DNA of 64,000 bases, taken from contig CAKZYA010000006.1 of assembly GCA_937883755.1 (NCBI GenBank), positions 124,001-188,000 of the forward strand, written 5' to 3'. The notes beneath the pieces are model-generated. The model searched no databases and was not told where the DNA came from. It worked only from the letters and a program-made list of their open reading frames with translations. A program made the translations under genes and the position numbers. Numbering within the stretch: the stretch's first letter is position 1; every line of letters begins with the position of its first letter. This document shows, in pieces, positions 18,772-26,144 of this stretch. Origin of the DNA: an uncultured Flammeovirgaceae bacterium (GTDB lineage: Bacteria; Bacteroidota; Bacteroidia; Cytophagales; Cyclobacteriaceae).

Positions 18772-18831
18772 TATTTTTTAAATATTATCACGAATACCTG
18801 ACTATCAAATACTTAACAACCCAAACCCTAA

Positions 18832-18853
18832 AACCTAACCCCCAACCCCTAAA
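18832..18853. repeat. C-rich dispersed repeat, copy 1
   Basis: The 22-bp segment beginning AACCTAACCCCCAAC matches 20 of 22 positions with 31628-31649, inside the inverted repeat after folK. Both are intergenic. It looks like a short dispersed repeat of this genome; its function is unknown. Confidence 0.6.
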
Positions 18854-18880
18854 AAAAATCAAAAAATTTCTCAAGCCACA

Positions 18881-18907
18881 TGATGACCTAGGTTTAGTCA
18901 GCTCTAT
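18881..18907 (+). promoter_or_regulatory. Predicted ECF-sigma promoter 1 (TGATGACC-N14-TCTAT)
   Basis: TGATGACC at 18881-18888 and TCTAT at 18903-18907 are separated by 14 bases, 41 bp before the start of the first YDxGLQM paralog. An A/T-rich block (AAAAAATTTC) lies about 10 bases upstream. The same pair with the same spacing occurs at four other places in the next 6 kb, each before a gene of the same cluster. I read it as the -35 and -10 elements for the sigma factor at 23118. Confidence 0.75.
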
Positions 18908-18948
18908 ATACAGGTAAACAAAACAGAGAAATCCTAAACTTTAGCATT

Positions 18949-20184
18949 ATGAACTTCCTTAAAAAACTAACCCGAACGCAAAAAATCTTAGCAATAGCCG
19001 GAACCGTAGTCGCTGGTGGCGTTTTCTTCATGGACAACTCAGAAGATGAGTACAACACTTATGGTGATTACTACAATGAAACTCAAGCGTACCAGGAAGG
19101 TGGTCAACCAACTTATGCGGCTGGCGAAAAAATGATGGCAAGCACTCCCGCTTCTTTTGGCGACGGAGATGGTAAAGTAGTGATCTACGACAAAGGCTTA
19201 CAGATGCCAGTTTCTACCGTAATCCTGCCTAAAGGCTGGAAAATAGACCAAGATATTGCCTTTGATCCCAATACCGCTCGCCCACTTCGTTTTAAGCTAG
19301 AGTACACAGGACCCAATGGCGAACTTTCTCGCTCATTTATGGAAATGAGCCCGTTTGGAGCTATGACTGGAAAAAGCTTTGAGCAAGCCTACCGGGAAGC
19401 CATTCCTAAAATGATTGGTAATGAGTTGACCCAAGTATCCGTAGGAAATATCAAGCCTAGCCCCGAAGCTGAAGCTATGCCCCAATTCCAGAAAACTGCT
19501 CAGAAGCTAAGTCAGCAGGGTATGAGAATGAATGCCCTAGAAATAGAAATCAGCGGTCAGCGTAATGGTCAGCCCTACAAAGGAATACTCGGATTTATAA
19601 AAGGAGTGCAACGTACTCAGATGGGCGAAGCTGGTATGGTAATGCCGTTTAATATCTTCTTAGCCCCGGTTAATCACTTCGAGAGTGCTTTAACAGTCGC
19701 TCGGGAAATGGGAAGAAATACTGTACAGAACCCAGCTTACGAGCAGCGTATGGATCAGATTAACCAACGAGCAATGCAGCAGATTCACGCCAATGGTCAG
19801 CGGAGAATGCAGCAAGCTACGGCAGCTCATCAGCAGCGAATGGCCAACCGAAATGCAGCCTTCAACGCACATCAGCAAAATATGAAATCTATGAGCCAGG
19901 CGCAGGATGCTTCGTACAATAGCTACATGAACGGTTTACGCAACAGCGGTTCTTACAGCAGCACCGGAAGTGATTACAGCAGCCATAATGCTTACGTTGA
20001 CCAAATCCACGAGCGTAGCACTTTCAACGATCCTGATATGGGACATGAGATACATTTAGACGGTCAGTATGATTACAACTACACCAATGGTCTGGGTGAT
20101 TATTACCGCACTAATGATCCTAGCTTTGATCCTAACTCATTGCCAGGTAACTACGAACAAATTGAACCTCAGTACCCTTACTAA
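18949..20184 (+). CDS. YDxGLQM-family exported protein, paralog 1
   Basis: 411 residues. An N-terminal hydrophobic segment (about 12-28, ILAIAGTVVAGGVFFM) is probably a membrane anchor or signal. The shared domain runs from about 78 to 245: GKVVIYDKGLQMPVSTVILP, GWKIDQDIAFDPNT, GPNGELSRSFMEMSPFGAM, and later ISGQRNGQPYKGILGFI. The C-terminal part is a low-complexity Gln/Met/Asn/Ser-rich tail (QRMDQINQRAMQQIHANGQ) ending in a Tyr/Asp-rich stretch. The genes at 20431 and 21511 have the same layout. I recognise no characterised family. It is preceded by the predicted ECF promoter at 18881 and followed by a terminator. Confidence 0.75.
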   Translation: MNFLKKLTRTQKILAIAGTVVAGGVFFMDNSEDEYNTYGDYYNETQAYQEGGQPTYAAGEKMMASTPASFGDGDGKVVIYDKGLQMPVSTVILPKGWKIDQDIAFDPNTARPLRFKLEYTGPNGELSRSFMEMSPFGAMTGKSFEQAYREAIPKMIGNELTQVSVGNIKPSPEAEAMPQFQKTAQKLSQQGMRMNALEIEISGQRNGQPYKGILGFIKGVQRTQMGEAGMVMPFNIFLAPVNHFESALTVAREMGRNTVQNPAYEQRMDQINQRAMQQIHANGQRRMQQATAAHQQRMANRNAAFNAHQQNMKSMSQAQDASYNSYMNGLRNSGSYSSTGSDYSSHNAYVDQIHERSTFNDPDMGHEIHLDGQYDYNYTNGLGDYYRTNDPSFDPNSLPGNYEQIEPQYPY

Positions 20185-20209
20185 ACTAATTTAAATACCA
20201 ACTCACTTG

Positions 20210-20238
20210 AAAGCCTGCGGCAAAAGCTGTGGGCTTTT
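20210..20238 (+). terminator. Terminator after paralog 1
   Basis: AAAGCCTGCGGC pairs with GCTGTGGGCTTT (G-T pairs allowed) around an AAAA loop and is followed by six T. It sits 25 bp after the stop codon of paralog 1. Confidence 0.8.
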
Positions 20239-20310
20239 TTATGTGTAGTGTTATAATGCTGTGTTTTGGTGTTCAAGTGTTCCTGCGTTCATGTAGAAGT
20301 GAATAACTTT

Positions 20311-20358
20311 GAACACTTGAACACTTGAACACTTGAACACTTGAACACTTGAACACTT
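20311..20358. repeat. Six perfect tandem copies of GAACACTT
   Basis: The 8-bp unit GAACACTT is repeated six times without error, between the terminator of paralog 1 and the promoter of paralog 2. An inverted copy TTCAAGTGTTC lies just upstream at 20272-20282, so a hairpin is possible. A perfect short tandem repeat like this is prone to slippage, but it lies upstream of the predicted -35 box rather than inside the promoter. Confidence 0.95.
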
Positions 20359-20377
20359 AAAAAAATCCAGCTTTCGT

Positions 20378-20404
20378 TGATGACCTTCTGCTTCTGATTT
20401 CTAT
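20378..20404 (+). promoter_or_regulatory. Predicted ECF-sigma promoter 2 (TGATGACC-N14-TCTAT)
   Basis: TGATGACC at 20378-20385 and TCTAT at 20400-20404, spacing 14, ending 26 bp before the start codon of paralog 2. An A-tract lies at about 20359-20365. It is the second of five matching elements. Confidence 0.75.
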
Positions 20405-20430
20405 TCATAGGCAAATCTAATCATCTCATT

Positions 20431-21351
20431 ATGAAAGCTTTTCGTTATTTTCTTTTAATTATTGAAGTTGCCGTTTCTATCGGTTTTATACTTTTAGCAC
20501 TGGGATTTGTAGACGAGTTTCCAACCGACGCACCAAATCAATTAAGTAAGTTAGGGGTCTTTACTACTGAAGATACCTACCCATCGGACTCTTCTACTAA
20601 ACAGGTATCTATTTATGATCAGGGGCTACAAATGATGCGAGGTAATTATGCTGTTCCGTCAGACTGGTTACTACAACAAGATGTGTATACACACCCCTTT
20701 GACTACGGCTATAATAGCTACGATCAATATACTAATCCAAGAAATCGGTTCATGGTTAGCTTTAATGGCTCTCAAGGCGAAATCATTCGTTGCCAGGAGC
20801 ATTACGGTAACTACCAATGGGGAAAAGCTACTGATTTCAAGAATTTTAAAGGCGAAGTAGATTCACTGTTTCGGGTAGGTTTATTGAGCCATTTAGATAA
20901 TCTTGTATTGAGTGATTTTTCAGCTAATAATCCTACTGAAGCTCGCTATCTCACGAATTACATCAAGATTGACAGTATGTACCAATACTTAGAAGCCTCC
21001 TTCACTGGAGAGCTTGAGGATAAAGACTACGAGGGTATTGTCCGAATAGTTTATCCTAATCTTACTAGCTCGGTAAATGTGGTGAGCGTATCGGTTATTT
21101 TGGCTCCGTCGGGGACACTATCTGAAGTGCTGAAAACAGAAAATCAGATTGCGTTTAGCTATCAGGCTAATCCGGCATTTGAACAGTATTGGACAGACAA
21201 CAGAAGGTGGCATCAGCAGTATATTGACCAAGCAGATAATTATTATATTCCTGAGAAACCTGGTTGGCACCCTGATTCTGCCTACCACTACGCACCCATG
21301 AGTGGGTGGGAAGAGTATCAAAATTGGGAAAAGATAACGCCCAGTTACTAG
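20431..21351 (+). CDS. YDxGLQM-family exported protein, paralog 2
   Basis: 306 residues with an N-terminal hydrophobic segment (about 6-27, FLLIIEVAVSIGFILLALGF). It shares with its neighbours the sequence QVSIYDQGLQMMRGNYAVP followed by DWLLQQDVYTHPF, a later SFNGSQGEIIR, LEASFTGELEDKDYEGIVRI and a QANPAFEQYW segment matching NPAYEQRMDQ and NPQYQQRLQQ in the other copies. It is more diverged than paralogs 1 and 3 and its C-terminal tail is shorter. Probably a membrane-anchored periplasmic protein. It has its own predicted ECF promoter at 20378 and its own terminator at 21381. Confidence 0.75.
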   Translation: MKAFRYFLLIIEVAVSIGFILLALGFVDEFPTDAPNQLSKLGVFTTEDTYPSDSSTKQVSIYDQGLQMMRGNYAVPSDWLLQQDVYTHPFDYGYNSYDQYTNPRNRFMVSFNGSQGEIIRCQEHYGNYQWGKATDFKNFKGEVDSLFRVGLLSHLDNLVLSDFSANNPTEARYLTNYIKIDSMYQYLEASFTGELEDKDYEGIVRIVYPNLTSSVNVVSVSVILAPSGTLSEVLKTENQIAFSYQANPAFEQYWTDNRRWHQQYIDQADNYYIPEKPGWHPDSAYHYAPMSGWEEYQNWEKITPSY

Positions 21352-21380
21352 CTTTCAACACATACAGTCTGATAAGATTT

Positions 21381-21413
21381 AACCTGTTGTGCTTCTGAAC
21401 AACAGGTTTTTTT
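21381..21413 (+). terminator. Terminator after paralog 2
   Basis: A perfect 9-bp stem, AACCTGTTG (21381-21389) with CAACAGGTT (21400-21408), is followed by a run of T. It lies 29 bp after the stop of paralog 2. Confidence 0.92.
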
Positions 21414-21444
21414 ATGCTTCAGGTCAAAAATTTTCTAGCAGAAG

Positions 21445-21471
21445 TGATGACCTCAGTGAGATAGGCTCGAT
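21445..21471 (+). promoter_or_regulatory. Predicted ECF-sigma promoter 3 (TGATGACC-N14-TCGAT)
   Basis: TGATGACC at 21445-21452 and TCGAT at 21467-21471, spacing 14, one base different from the -10 of the other copies. It lies 39 bp before the start of paralog 3 and has an upstream AAAAATTTTC block like promoter 1. Confidence 0.75.
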
Positions 21472-21510
21472 CAATAGGTAAATAATTAAAACTCACTAGA
21501 CATATTCGTC

Positions 21511-22500
21511 ATGAAAACTATTCAAATCATAACCGCACTTCTTGCCACAATAATAATCACTGGAATTGCCAAAGGACAGTCTGGTTACAGTAATACTGAC
21601 TACCAATACCCTCAATCAGGCAACGGAGGTGGTCAGGGAGGAAAAGTAGAAGTCTACGATCAAGGATTACAGATGCCTACTGGTTCGTACACCGTACCCG
21701 CTGGTTGGCAAATCGTTCAGGATTATGCTACCAACCCCAATACCGGACAACCCATGAGGCAAAAGCTGGATATTGTTGGACCGCAGGGCGAACTACTACG
21801 TTCGCTAGGTATGGCTCAATACGCTGATATGATGGGCACTAACTTTGAACAGAGTTGGAAACAGATGGCAATGTCGGGCTTACAGGGTGAACTGAATCAG
21901 GTAAGTCTGGGACACCCTACCAGTAGTGCTCGAATGCAACGAAACCAAATGATGCAACAGTATGCCCAAACCGCAGCTAGTCAGGGCTTTAAGTTAGAGC
22001 TTTTGGAAGCTTCTGTATCGGGTAACCGTAACGGGCAACCTTACCAAGGACTAGTTTCTATTGTTCATCTTTTCCCGGCTAATATGCCCAACATGGGAAC
22101 CATCCAAGTAAGCTTTACCATTTGCCCGGCGAATCGCTTAGAGCCAACATTGAACATTGGGGAGCAAATTGCCAACAGCTTCCAACCTAATCCTCAGTAC
22201 CAACAACGCCTCCAGCAAATTCAGCAAAAGATGATGGGTGGCTACGGGAATAATAACTCTTATAATCCTAATGGTAATGGTGGTCAGTCAGGTTATCCTA
22301 CTCAAGAAACATGGGGCAACGAATATCCTAATCAGAACACTCAGCTCTATGAGCAATACGAGCCAATTACTCCCTATGATCCGAGTAGACCTAACCAGCA
22401 GGTAAATTATCCTGATAACGGCCTTGATTATGCTCCGACTACTAACCCTGATCAAGAAGCGTGGCAGCCACAGTCAACTTCTCCCAACTACCGACAGTAA
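21511..22500 (+). CDS. YDxGLQM-family exported protein, paralog 3
   Basis: 329 residues with a cleavable-looking signal peptide (MKTIQIITALLATIIITGIA, cut near KGQS). The shared domain is clear: GKVEVYDQGLQMPTGSYTVP, GWQIVQDYATNPNTGQP, GPQGELLRSLGMAQYADMMG, VSGNRNGQPYQGLVSIV, PNPQYQQRLQQIQQKMM. The C-terminal 90 residues are Asn/Gln/Pro/Tyr-rich and low in complexity. It is closest to paralog 1. Function unknown; location is most likely periplasm or cell surface. Expression is predicted from the ECF promoter at 21445. Confidence 0.78.
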   Translation: MKTIQIITALLATIIITGIAKGQSGYSNTDYQYPQSGNGGGQGGKVEVYDQGLQMPTGSYTVPAGWQIVQDYATNPNTGQPMRQKLDIVGPQGELLRSLGMAQYADMMGTNFEQSWKQMAMSGLQGELNQVSLGHPTSSARMQRNQMMQQYAQTAASQGFKLELLEASVSGNRNGQPYQGLVSIVHLFPANMPNMGTIQVSFTICPANRLEPTLNIGEQIANSFQPNPQYQQRLQQIQQKMMGGYGNNNSYNPNGNGGQSGYPTQETWGNEYPNQNTQLYEQYEPITPYDPSRPNQQVNYPDNGLDYAPTTNPDQEAWQPQSTSPNYRQ

Positions 22501-22541
22501 TTGATAGGGGACAAGGGATAAAAATTGTAACATCACATCAC

Positions 22542-22574
22542 TCAGAGTCATATGCTTCAGGTGGGGGACTCTGA
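22542..22574. repeat. 8-bp inverted repeat between paralogs 3 and 4
   Basis: TCAGAGTC (22542-22549) and GACTCTGA (22567-22574) form a perfect 8-bp stem with a 17-base loop, 41 bp after paralog 3. There is no clean T-run, so it is either a weak terminator or an RNA-stability hairpin. Confidence 0.55.
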
Positions 22575-22628
22575 TGGTGTTTGTTTATTAAAGCATTATA
22601 ATCCTTCACAAACTACTCATACACTATC

Positions 22629-22934
22629 ATGAAACCGTCAACAAAAGCTGCGCTGGCAGTTTACATTAACTTGTTTTGCATAATGGTAGAAGTGGTAATC
22701 GGAATCTGTGCCATAGCACTGAGTATCTACGAAATAGCCTGGGTTGCTATCGGATTCTTTTACCACACTGATGAACCTCAAACCCTAGATGGTTACGATG
22801 GTACAAGTACAGCTGCCGACTATCTTTATCAACTCCAATTTGAGCAGCCAGCAGATAGTACTAAAACAGTAAACTGGTACGATCAAGATTTATCATTGCT
22901 TGAGAATACTACCACACTTCCCAATGATGAATGA
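22629..22934 (+). CDS. Truncated YDxGLQM paralog 4 (possible gene remnant)
   Basis: 101 residues. It has a long hydrophobic N-terminal segment (about 8-45) and then the beginning of the family domain: DSTKTVNWYDQDLSLLENTT followed by TLPNDE and a stop. In the other copies the domain continues for about 150 residues after the LP. The frame ends only 43 bp before the predicted promoter of the sigma gene, so there is no room for the missing part. No good match to the TGATGACC-N14-TCTAT element precedes it. It may be a 3'-deleted pseudogene or a short membrane peptide kept for another role. Confidence 0.55.
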   Translation: MKPSTKAALAVYINLFCIMVEVVIGICAIALSIYEIAWVAIGFFYHTDEPQTLDGYDGTSTAADYLYQLQFEQPADSTKTVNWYDQDLSLLENTTTLPNDE

Positions 22935-22977
22935 GGCTTCAGTATATATGATCAGCTAAAAGATTTTTTCGTTGGGT

Positions 22978-23004
22978 TGATGACCTTTCTTTCATCAATT
23001 CTAT
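22978..23004 (+). promoter_or_regulatory. Predicted ECF-sigma promoter 4 (autoregulation of sigma gene)
   Basis: TGATGACC at 22978-22985 and TCTAT at 23000-23004, spacing 14, preceded by an AAAAGATTTTTTC block. It lies 113 bp before the sigma factor start codon, with no other gene between. Autoregulation is the usual habit of ECF sigma factors, and it supports assigning the five elements to this sigma. Confidence 0.75.
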
Positions 23005-23117
23005 TCATTATTGAAAGCAGGAAGCGACGGAGATAGTGCTCTTGAAGCACTTTGAGCGTTGAATTGAGCCTATTAATGTGTATATTTCACAGTTTGACGA
23101 ACTACCTACTGTGATTT

Positions 23118-23693
23118 ATGGCCGCCCGAATTGCTCGCTTATTAACGTACACCGATCAGTCGCTTTATCAAGGATTATTAAATAATGAAGCTGAAGTGTT
23201 TGAGCATATCTACATAGAGAATTTTCCAGCAGTGCGCCAACAAGTGCAGCGATACGGCGGCAGCGAAGACGATGCCAAAGATATTTTTCAGGAAGGTATC
23301 ATCGCTCTCTGGAACAATATCCGATCGGGAAGTTATCAGTTACGAGAAGGGGTAAAAATGAGCACCTATCTTGTTCAAATTTGCAAACTTCGCTGGATGG
23401 ATAAAATGAAAAAGGCCAGTCATCGCTACGAAGTAAAGCAGGAAGATTACGTAGAGCCAGAAGCTGAAGCTGACGTGCTAGTCAACTGGATAGATCAGGA
23501 AGAGCAACAGCAGTTTCAACAGCAGTTTGCTCAACTGGGTGAACGATGCCAGGATTTATTGAAGCGGTTTTACTTTTTGAAAGAGACAATGCAGGAAATT
23601 GCTACCGCGTTGGGCATTGGTGATGCTACCGCTAAAAACGAGAAATACCGATGTATGCAACGGCTGAAAAAAATAGTGCTTAACCAAGCATAA
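23118..23693 (+). CDS. ECF RNA polymerase sigma factor
   Basis: 191 residues. Region 2 is seen in VFEHIYIENFPAVRQQVQR and DDAKDIFQEGIIALWNNI (about 28-72), with the DNA-melting part near STYLVQICKLRWMDKMKK. Region 4 is seen in CQDLLKRFYFLKETMQEIA followed by the helix-turn-helix TALGIGDATAKNEKYRCMQR (about 142-183). It lacks extra domains, as expected for the ECF group. The gene ends 10 bp before the anti-sigma gene. Nearby, five elements TGATGACY-N14-TCKAT, one of them upstream of this gene, are its predicted promoters. Confidence 0.93.
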   Translation: MAARIARLLTYTDQSLYQGLLNNEAEVFEHIYIENFPAVRQQVQRYGGSEDDAKDIFQEGIIALWNNIRSGSYQLREGVKMSTYLVQICKLRWMDKMKKASHRYEVKQEDYVEPEAEADVLVNWIDQEEQQQFQQQFAQLGERCQDLLKRFYFLKETMQEIATALGIGDATAKNEKYRCMQRLKKIVLNQA

Positions 23694-23703
23694 GACCACA
23701 CTC

Positions 23704-24447
23704 ATGGACGAAAAACTTTTTGAAAAAATGGAAGATTATATTCACGGTAACCTCTCAGTTACTGAGCAAGAGCAATTTGAAGCCGAAATGGCTACTGACG
23801 AACAATTACGGGAAGAAGTAGAACTGCACCGTAAACTAATTTCTTCCGTAGAAACGGAATCGCTACGCCAGCTACTGGAGCAAATTCATGAGGAAAATTT
23901 TGAGAGCGAAACTAAGGTGGTTTCCCTGCCCCGCCGCCGATCCTATTTCCCGATGGCGATTGCAGCTTCGGTAGCATTACTAATTTTAGCTGGATGGTGG
24001 ATTTTTAACTTACAGACCTTATCACCCGAATCGGTTTATGCGGCTTACTTCACCCCGGCAGAGGGACTTCCTACCACACTGGGTTACAGCACCAACACTG
24101 ATTTTGCCGAGGGTATGGTGTCCTACAAATTGCAAGAGTACACGGAAGCACTTGAATATTGGCAACCTCTTCTGGAAGCTGACCCAACCAACGATACTCT
24201 GAACTACTACGTTGGGGTGACTTTTTTGGCTGATGAGCAGCCTGATTCAGCTATCGGCTACCTAACAGACGTAGTTAGCAGTGAGCAGTCTTCTCTTCGC
24301 ACATCTGCCCAATGGTATCTAGCATTATCTTACTTAAAAATTAATCAAGGAGAAAAAGCTAAATCCTTACTAGAAGATCTGGCTAATCGTGATAATCCCT
24401 ACCAGAGTCGAAGTAGTGAAATATTGCAAAAAATGACCGGGACTTGA
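23704..24447 (+). CDS. Membrane anti-sigma-like protein with periplasmic TPR domain
   Basis: 247 residues. The cytoplasmic N-terminus (1-80) has the usual anti-sigma opening (KLFEKMEDYIHGNLSVTEQ, then QFEAEMATDEQLREEVELHR). One transmembrane helix follows at about 82-102 (FPMAIAASVALLILAGWWIF). The periplasmic part contains tetratricopeptide-like repeats (AEGMVSYKLQEYTEALEYW, DTLNYYVGVTFLADEQPDSA, SAQWYLALSYLKINQGEKA). It sits 10 bp after the sigma gene, so it should bind that sigma at the membrane and release it on a periplasmic signal. No zinc-binding HxxxCxxC motif is visible, so it is not a ZAS-type protein. Its stop codon overlaps predicted promoter 5. Confidence 0.85.
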   Translation: MDEKLFEKMEDYIHGNLSVTEQEQFEAEMATDEQLREEVELHRKLISSVETESLRQLLEQIHEENFESETKVVSLPRRRSYFPMAIAASVALLILAGWWIFNLQTLSPESVYAAYFTPAEGLPTTLGYSTNTDFAEGMVSYKLQEYTEALEYWQPLLEADPTNDTLNYYVGVTFLADEQPDSAIGYLTDVVSSEQSSLRTSAQWYLALSYLKINQGEKAKSLLEDLANRDNPYQSRSSEILQKMTGT

Positions 24448-24471
24448 TGACTTTTTGTAAGCGAGTTCTAT
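24445..24471 (+). promoter_or_regulatory. Predicted ECF-sigma promoter 5 (TGATGACT-N14-TCTAT)
   Basis: TGATGACT at 24445-24452 and TCTAT at 24467-24471, spacing 14. Its first three bases are the TGA stop of the anti-sigma gene. It is 47 bp before the start of the propeller lipoprotein gene. A perfect 8-bp inverted repeat, GACTAGAT (24473-24480) and ATCTAGTC (24490-24497), follows and would form a hairpin near the 5' end of the message. Confidence 0.72.
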
Positions 24472-24518
24472 AGACTAGATGAATAAGTAATCTAGTCGCT
24501 AATAGAACTTTCCATTTC

Positions 24519-25742
24519 ATGAAAAATTCATACTACTTTCTCTTCCTCGTTTTAGTCATTTTTTTAGCAAGCTGCCAAGAAAATGAGCCTCAACCTGATA
24601 ACGGTAATAATAACAACAATGGTAATAATGGCAACGATAACAATAATAACCCGACAGCCATTCTTCCCACAGAATTTAATAATGTAGCGTTACCTAACGA
24701 GTTGGCTAATGGTGCTCTGGCTGGCATAGCTATTTCCGGTGATGGGCGCTTCGTTGTGGTAACCACTTCAGCCCAACTAGTGGCTAACGATCAGGATAAC
24801 TTTACCGATGTTTATCGCCTTGATCGTCAAAATAATACCTGGCTACTACTTTCCACTAACTTGGTCAGCAACGCTTTTTCAGCGAGCATTTCTGACAACG
24901 GTAATCGGGTACTATTTACTGCTTCCCAGAGTCCAGCGTTACCAACCAGCCCTACAGCTATCTATCTTTGGGAAAACAATACAGTCACTCCTATTCAAGA
25001 AGGGGTTCAGGATCCTACATCTCCACTGCCCCTGATCACGCCCTTAGTCGCCTTTACTAACGTTATCTCCCCTAATGGTCAGCAGATAGCGGTAAATATC
25101 AACTTAAACCATGTGGTAGCTCCCTTACAGACTTTGCAGGGAGCCGTAGTTAGTAACGGGCAACCTGCTGACTTCTCGACGAATGGCCGTTTCCATACGT
25201 GGGTTGATGTAGATATTCTAAATCCTCAGCAATCTCCCCGAGTGTGGCTGTACGACGCCCAAACCGGCAATAATGTTCCAATCACCCGCTCTACCAGCTT
25301 TTCAGACAGTCCGAAAATTAACGGCGACGGCCGATTGGTAGTGTTTGCATCAGAAATGAATGATCTGACTGGAGCTGAGGATAATAATGGGCTGATAGAT
25401 GTTTTTCTCTTTGACCAGACCGTACCTCGCTATACCCGACTTACCCCACCAGATGCTAATGGGTTTAGCCAAACTCCTGACATTTCAGCCGATGGTAATG
25501 TAATCGTATTTTCCTCTTCGGCTAATAACCTAGGTGTTCCGGATACAAATTTTACCTTTGACATTTATGCGTACATCGATGGACAATTGGTTAATCTGAC
25601 GATAGGAAGCCAGCAGTCTAATGTAAATCCAGTATTATCTAACGACGGAAGGTTCGTCGCTTACGTGAGTGGTCCATCTGATGCTACTGGAATTGTATCG
25701 CCTGAAAATGCCAGGGTTTTTATTGCTGGTCCACTTCGCTAA
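24519..25742 (+). CDS. Lipoprotein with TolB/PD40-like beta-propeller
   Basis: 407 residues. The signal peptide ends in a lipobox (FLASCQE, Cys about 19), followed by a flexible Asn/Gly-rich linker (about 30-45). The rest holds repeated propeller blades of the PD40/WD40-like type: ISGDGRFVVVTTSAQLVAND, ISDNGNRVLFTAS, INGDGRLVVFASEMNDLTG, ISADGNVIVFSSSANNL, LSNDGRFVAYVSG. It is probably anchored in the outer membrane or at the cell surface and binds a partner. It is the last gene of the predicted ECF regulon and has its own copy of the promoter element. Confidence 0.85.
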   Translation: MKNSYYFLFLVLVIFLASCQENEPQPDNGNNNNNGNNGNDNNNNPTAILPTEFNNVALPNELANGALAGIAISGDGRFVVVTTSAQLVANDQDNFTDVYRLDRQNNTWLLLSTNLVSNAFSASISDNGNRVLFTASQSPALPTSPTAIYLWENNTVTPIQEGVQDPTSPLPLITPLVAFTNVISPNGQQIAVNINLNHVVAPLQTLQGAVVSNGQPADFSTNGRFHTWVDVDILNPQQSPRVWLYDAQTGNNVPITRSTSFSDSPKINGDGRLVVFASEMNDLTGAEDNNGLIDVFLFDQTVPRYTRLTPPDANGFSQTPDISADGNVIVFSSSANNLGVPDTNFTFDIYAYIDGQLVNLTIGSQQSNVNPVLSNDGRFVAYVSGPSDATGIVSPENARVFIAGPLR

Positions 25743-25805
25743 CTTAGGCAAATACTCCAGTGTTACCTAAGTAGGGTGGTGCCCATAATATTCAGCTACT
25801 GCTAC

Positions 25806-26144
25806 CTACTGTGACTTCAATTGTTTATCGAAACGTTTCCAGCTACGTTTAAGGTAACTCTCCAACTGATTAGCATCCCGACAAAACTCTAGCATTAGCA
25901 GTAAATCAGCGCGTTCTAGTGTTTTAGCACTTTCTAACTGATTGAGCGTTTTGCCTCGCTCACCCTTATCGTACTTGCGTAGAAGTGCCCGTCCTCGCTG
26001 ATTATTCAAAGTATTAGCTACCAATTGCATAGCTTCCCGAAAACGGGCAAACCGATGCGTTAGACCTTCGGGAGCTGAGTATGGATATTGCTGTTTATTG
26101 TCTAGTTCAGTAACAATAGAAGAAAGTTCGCTGTGTAATGCCAT
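25806..26144 (-). CDS. Small hypothetical helical protein
   Basis: 112 residues if it starts at the ATG at 26144; the frame can be extended 9 codons to a TTG at 26171, which I think less likely. It appears wholly helical and basic (RFARFREAMQLVANTLNNQ, GRALLRKYDKGERGKTLNQ, SYLKRSWKRFDKQLK). No signal peptide, no recognised family. It is convergent with the propeller lipoprotein gene. Confidence 0.6.
   Translation of the reverse strand: MALHSELSSIVTELDNKQQYPYSAPEGLTHRFARFREAMQLVANTLNNQRGRALLRKYDKGERGKTLNQLESAKTLERADLLLMLEFCRDANQLESYLKRSWKRFDKQLKSQ

Noticed and set aside
18781-18880. C-rich stretch with AACCC words, considered as a CRISPR or telomere-like array
   Set aside because: There are too few and irregular repeats and no spacers. 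It is better explained as a dispersed short repeat.
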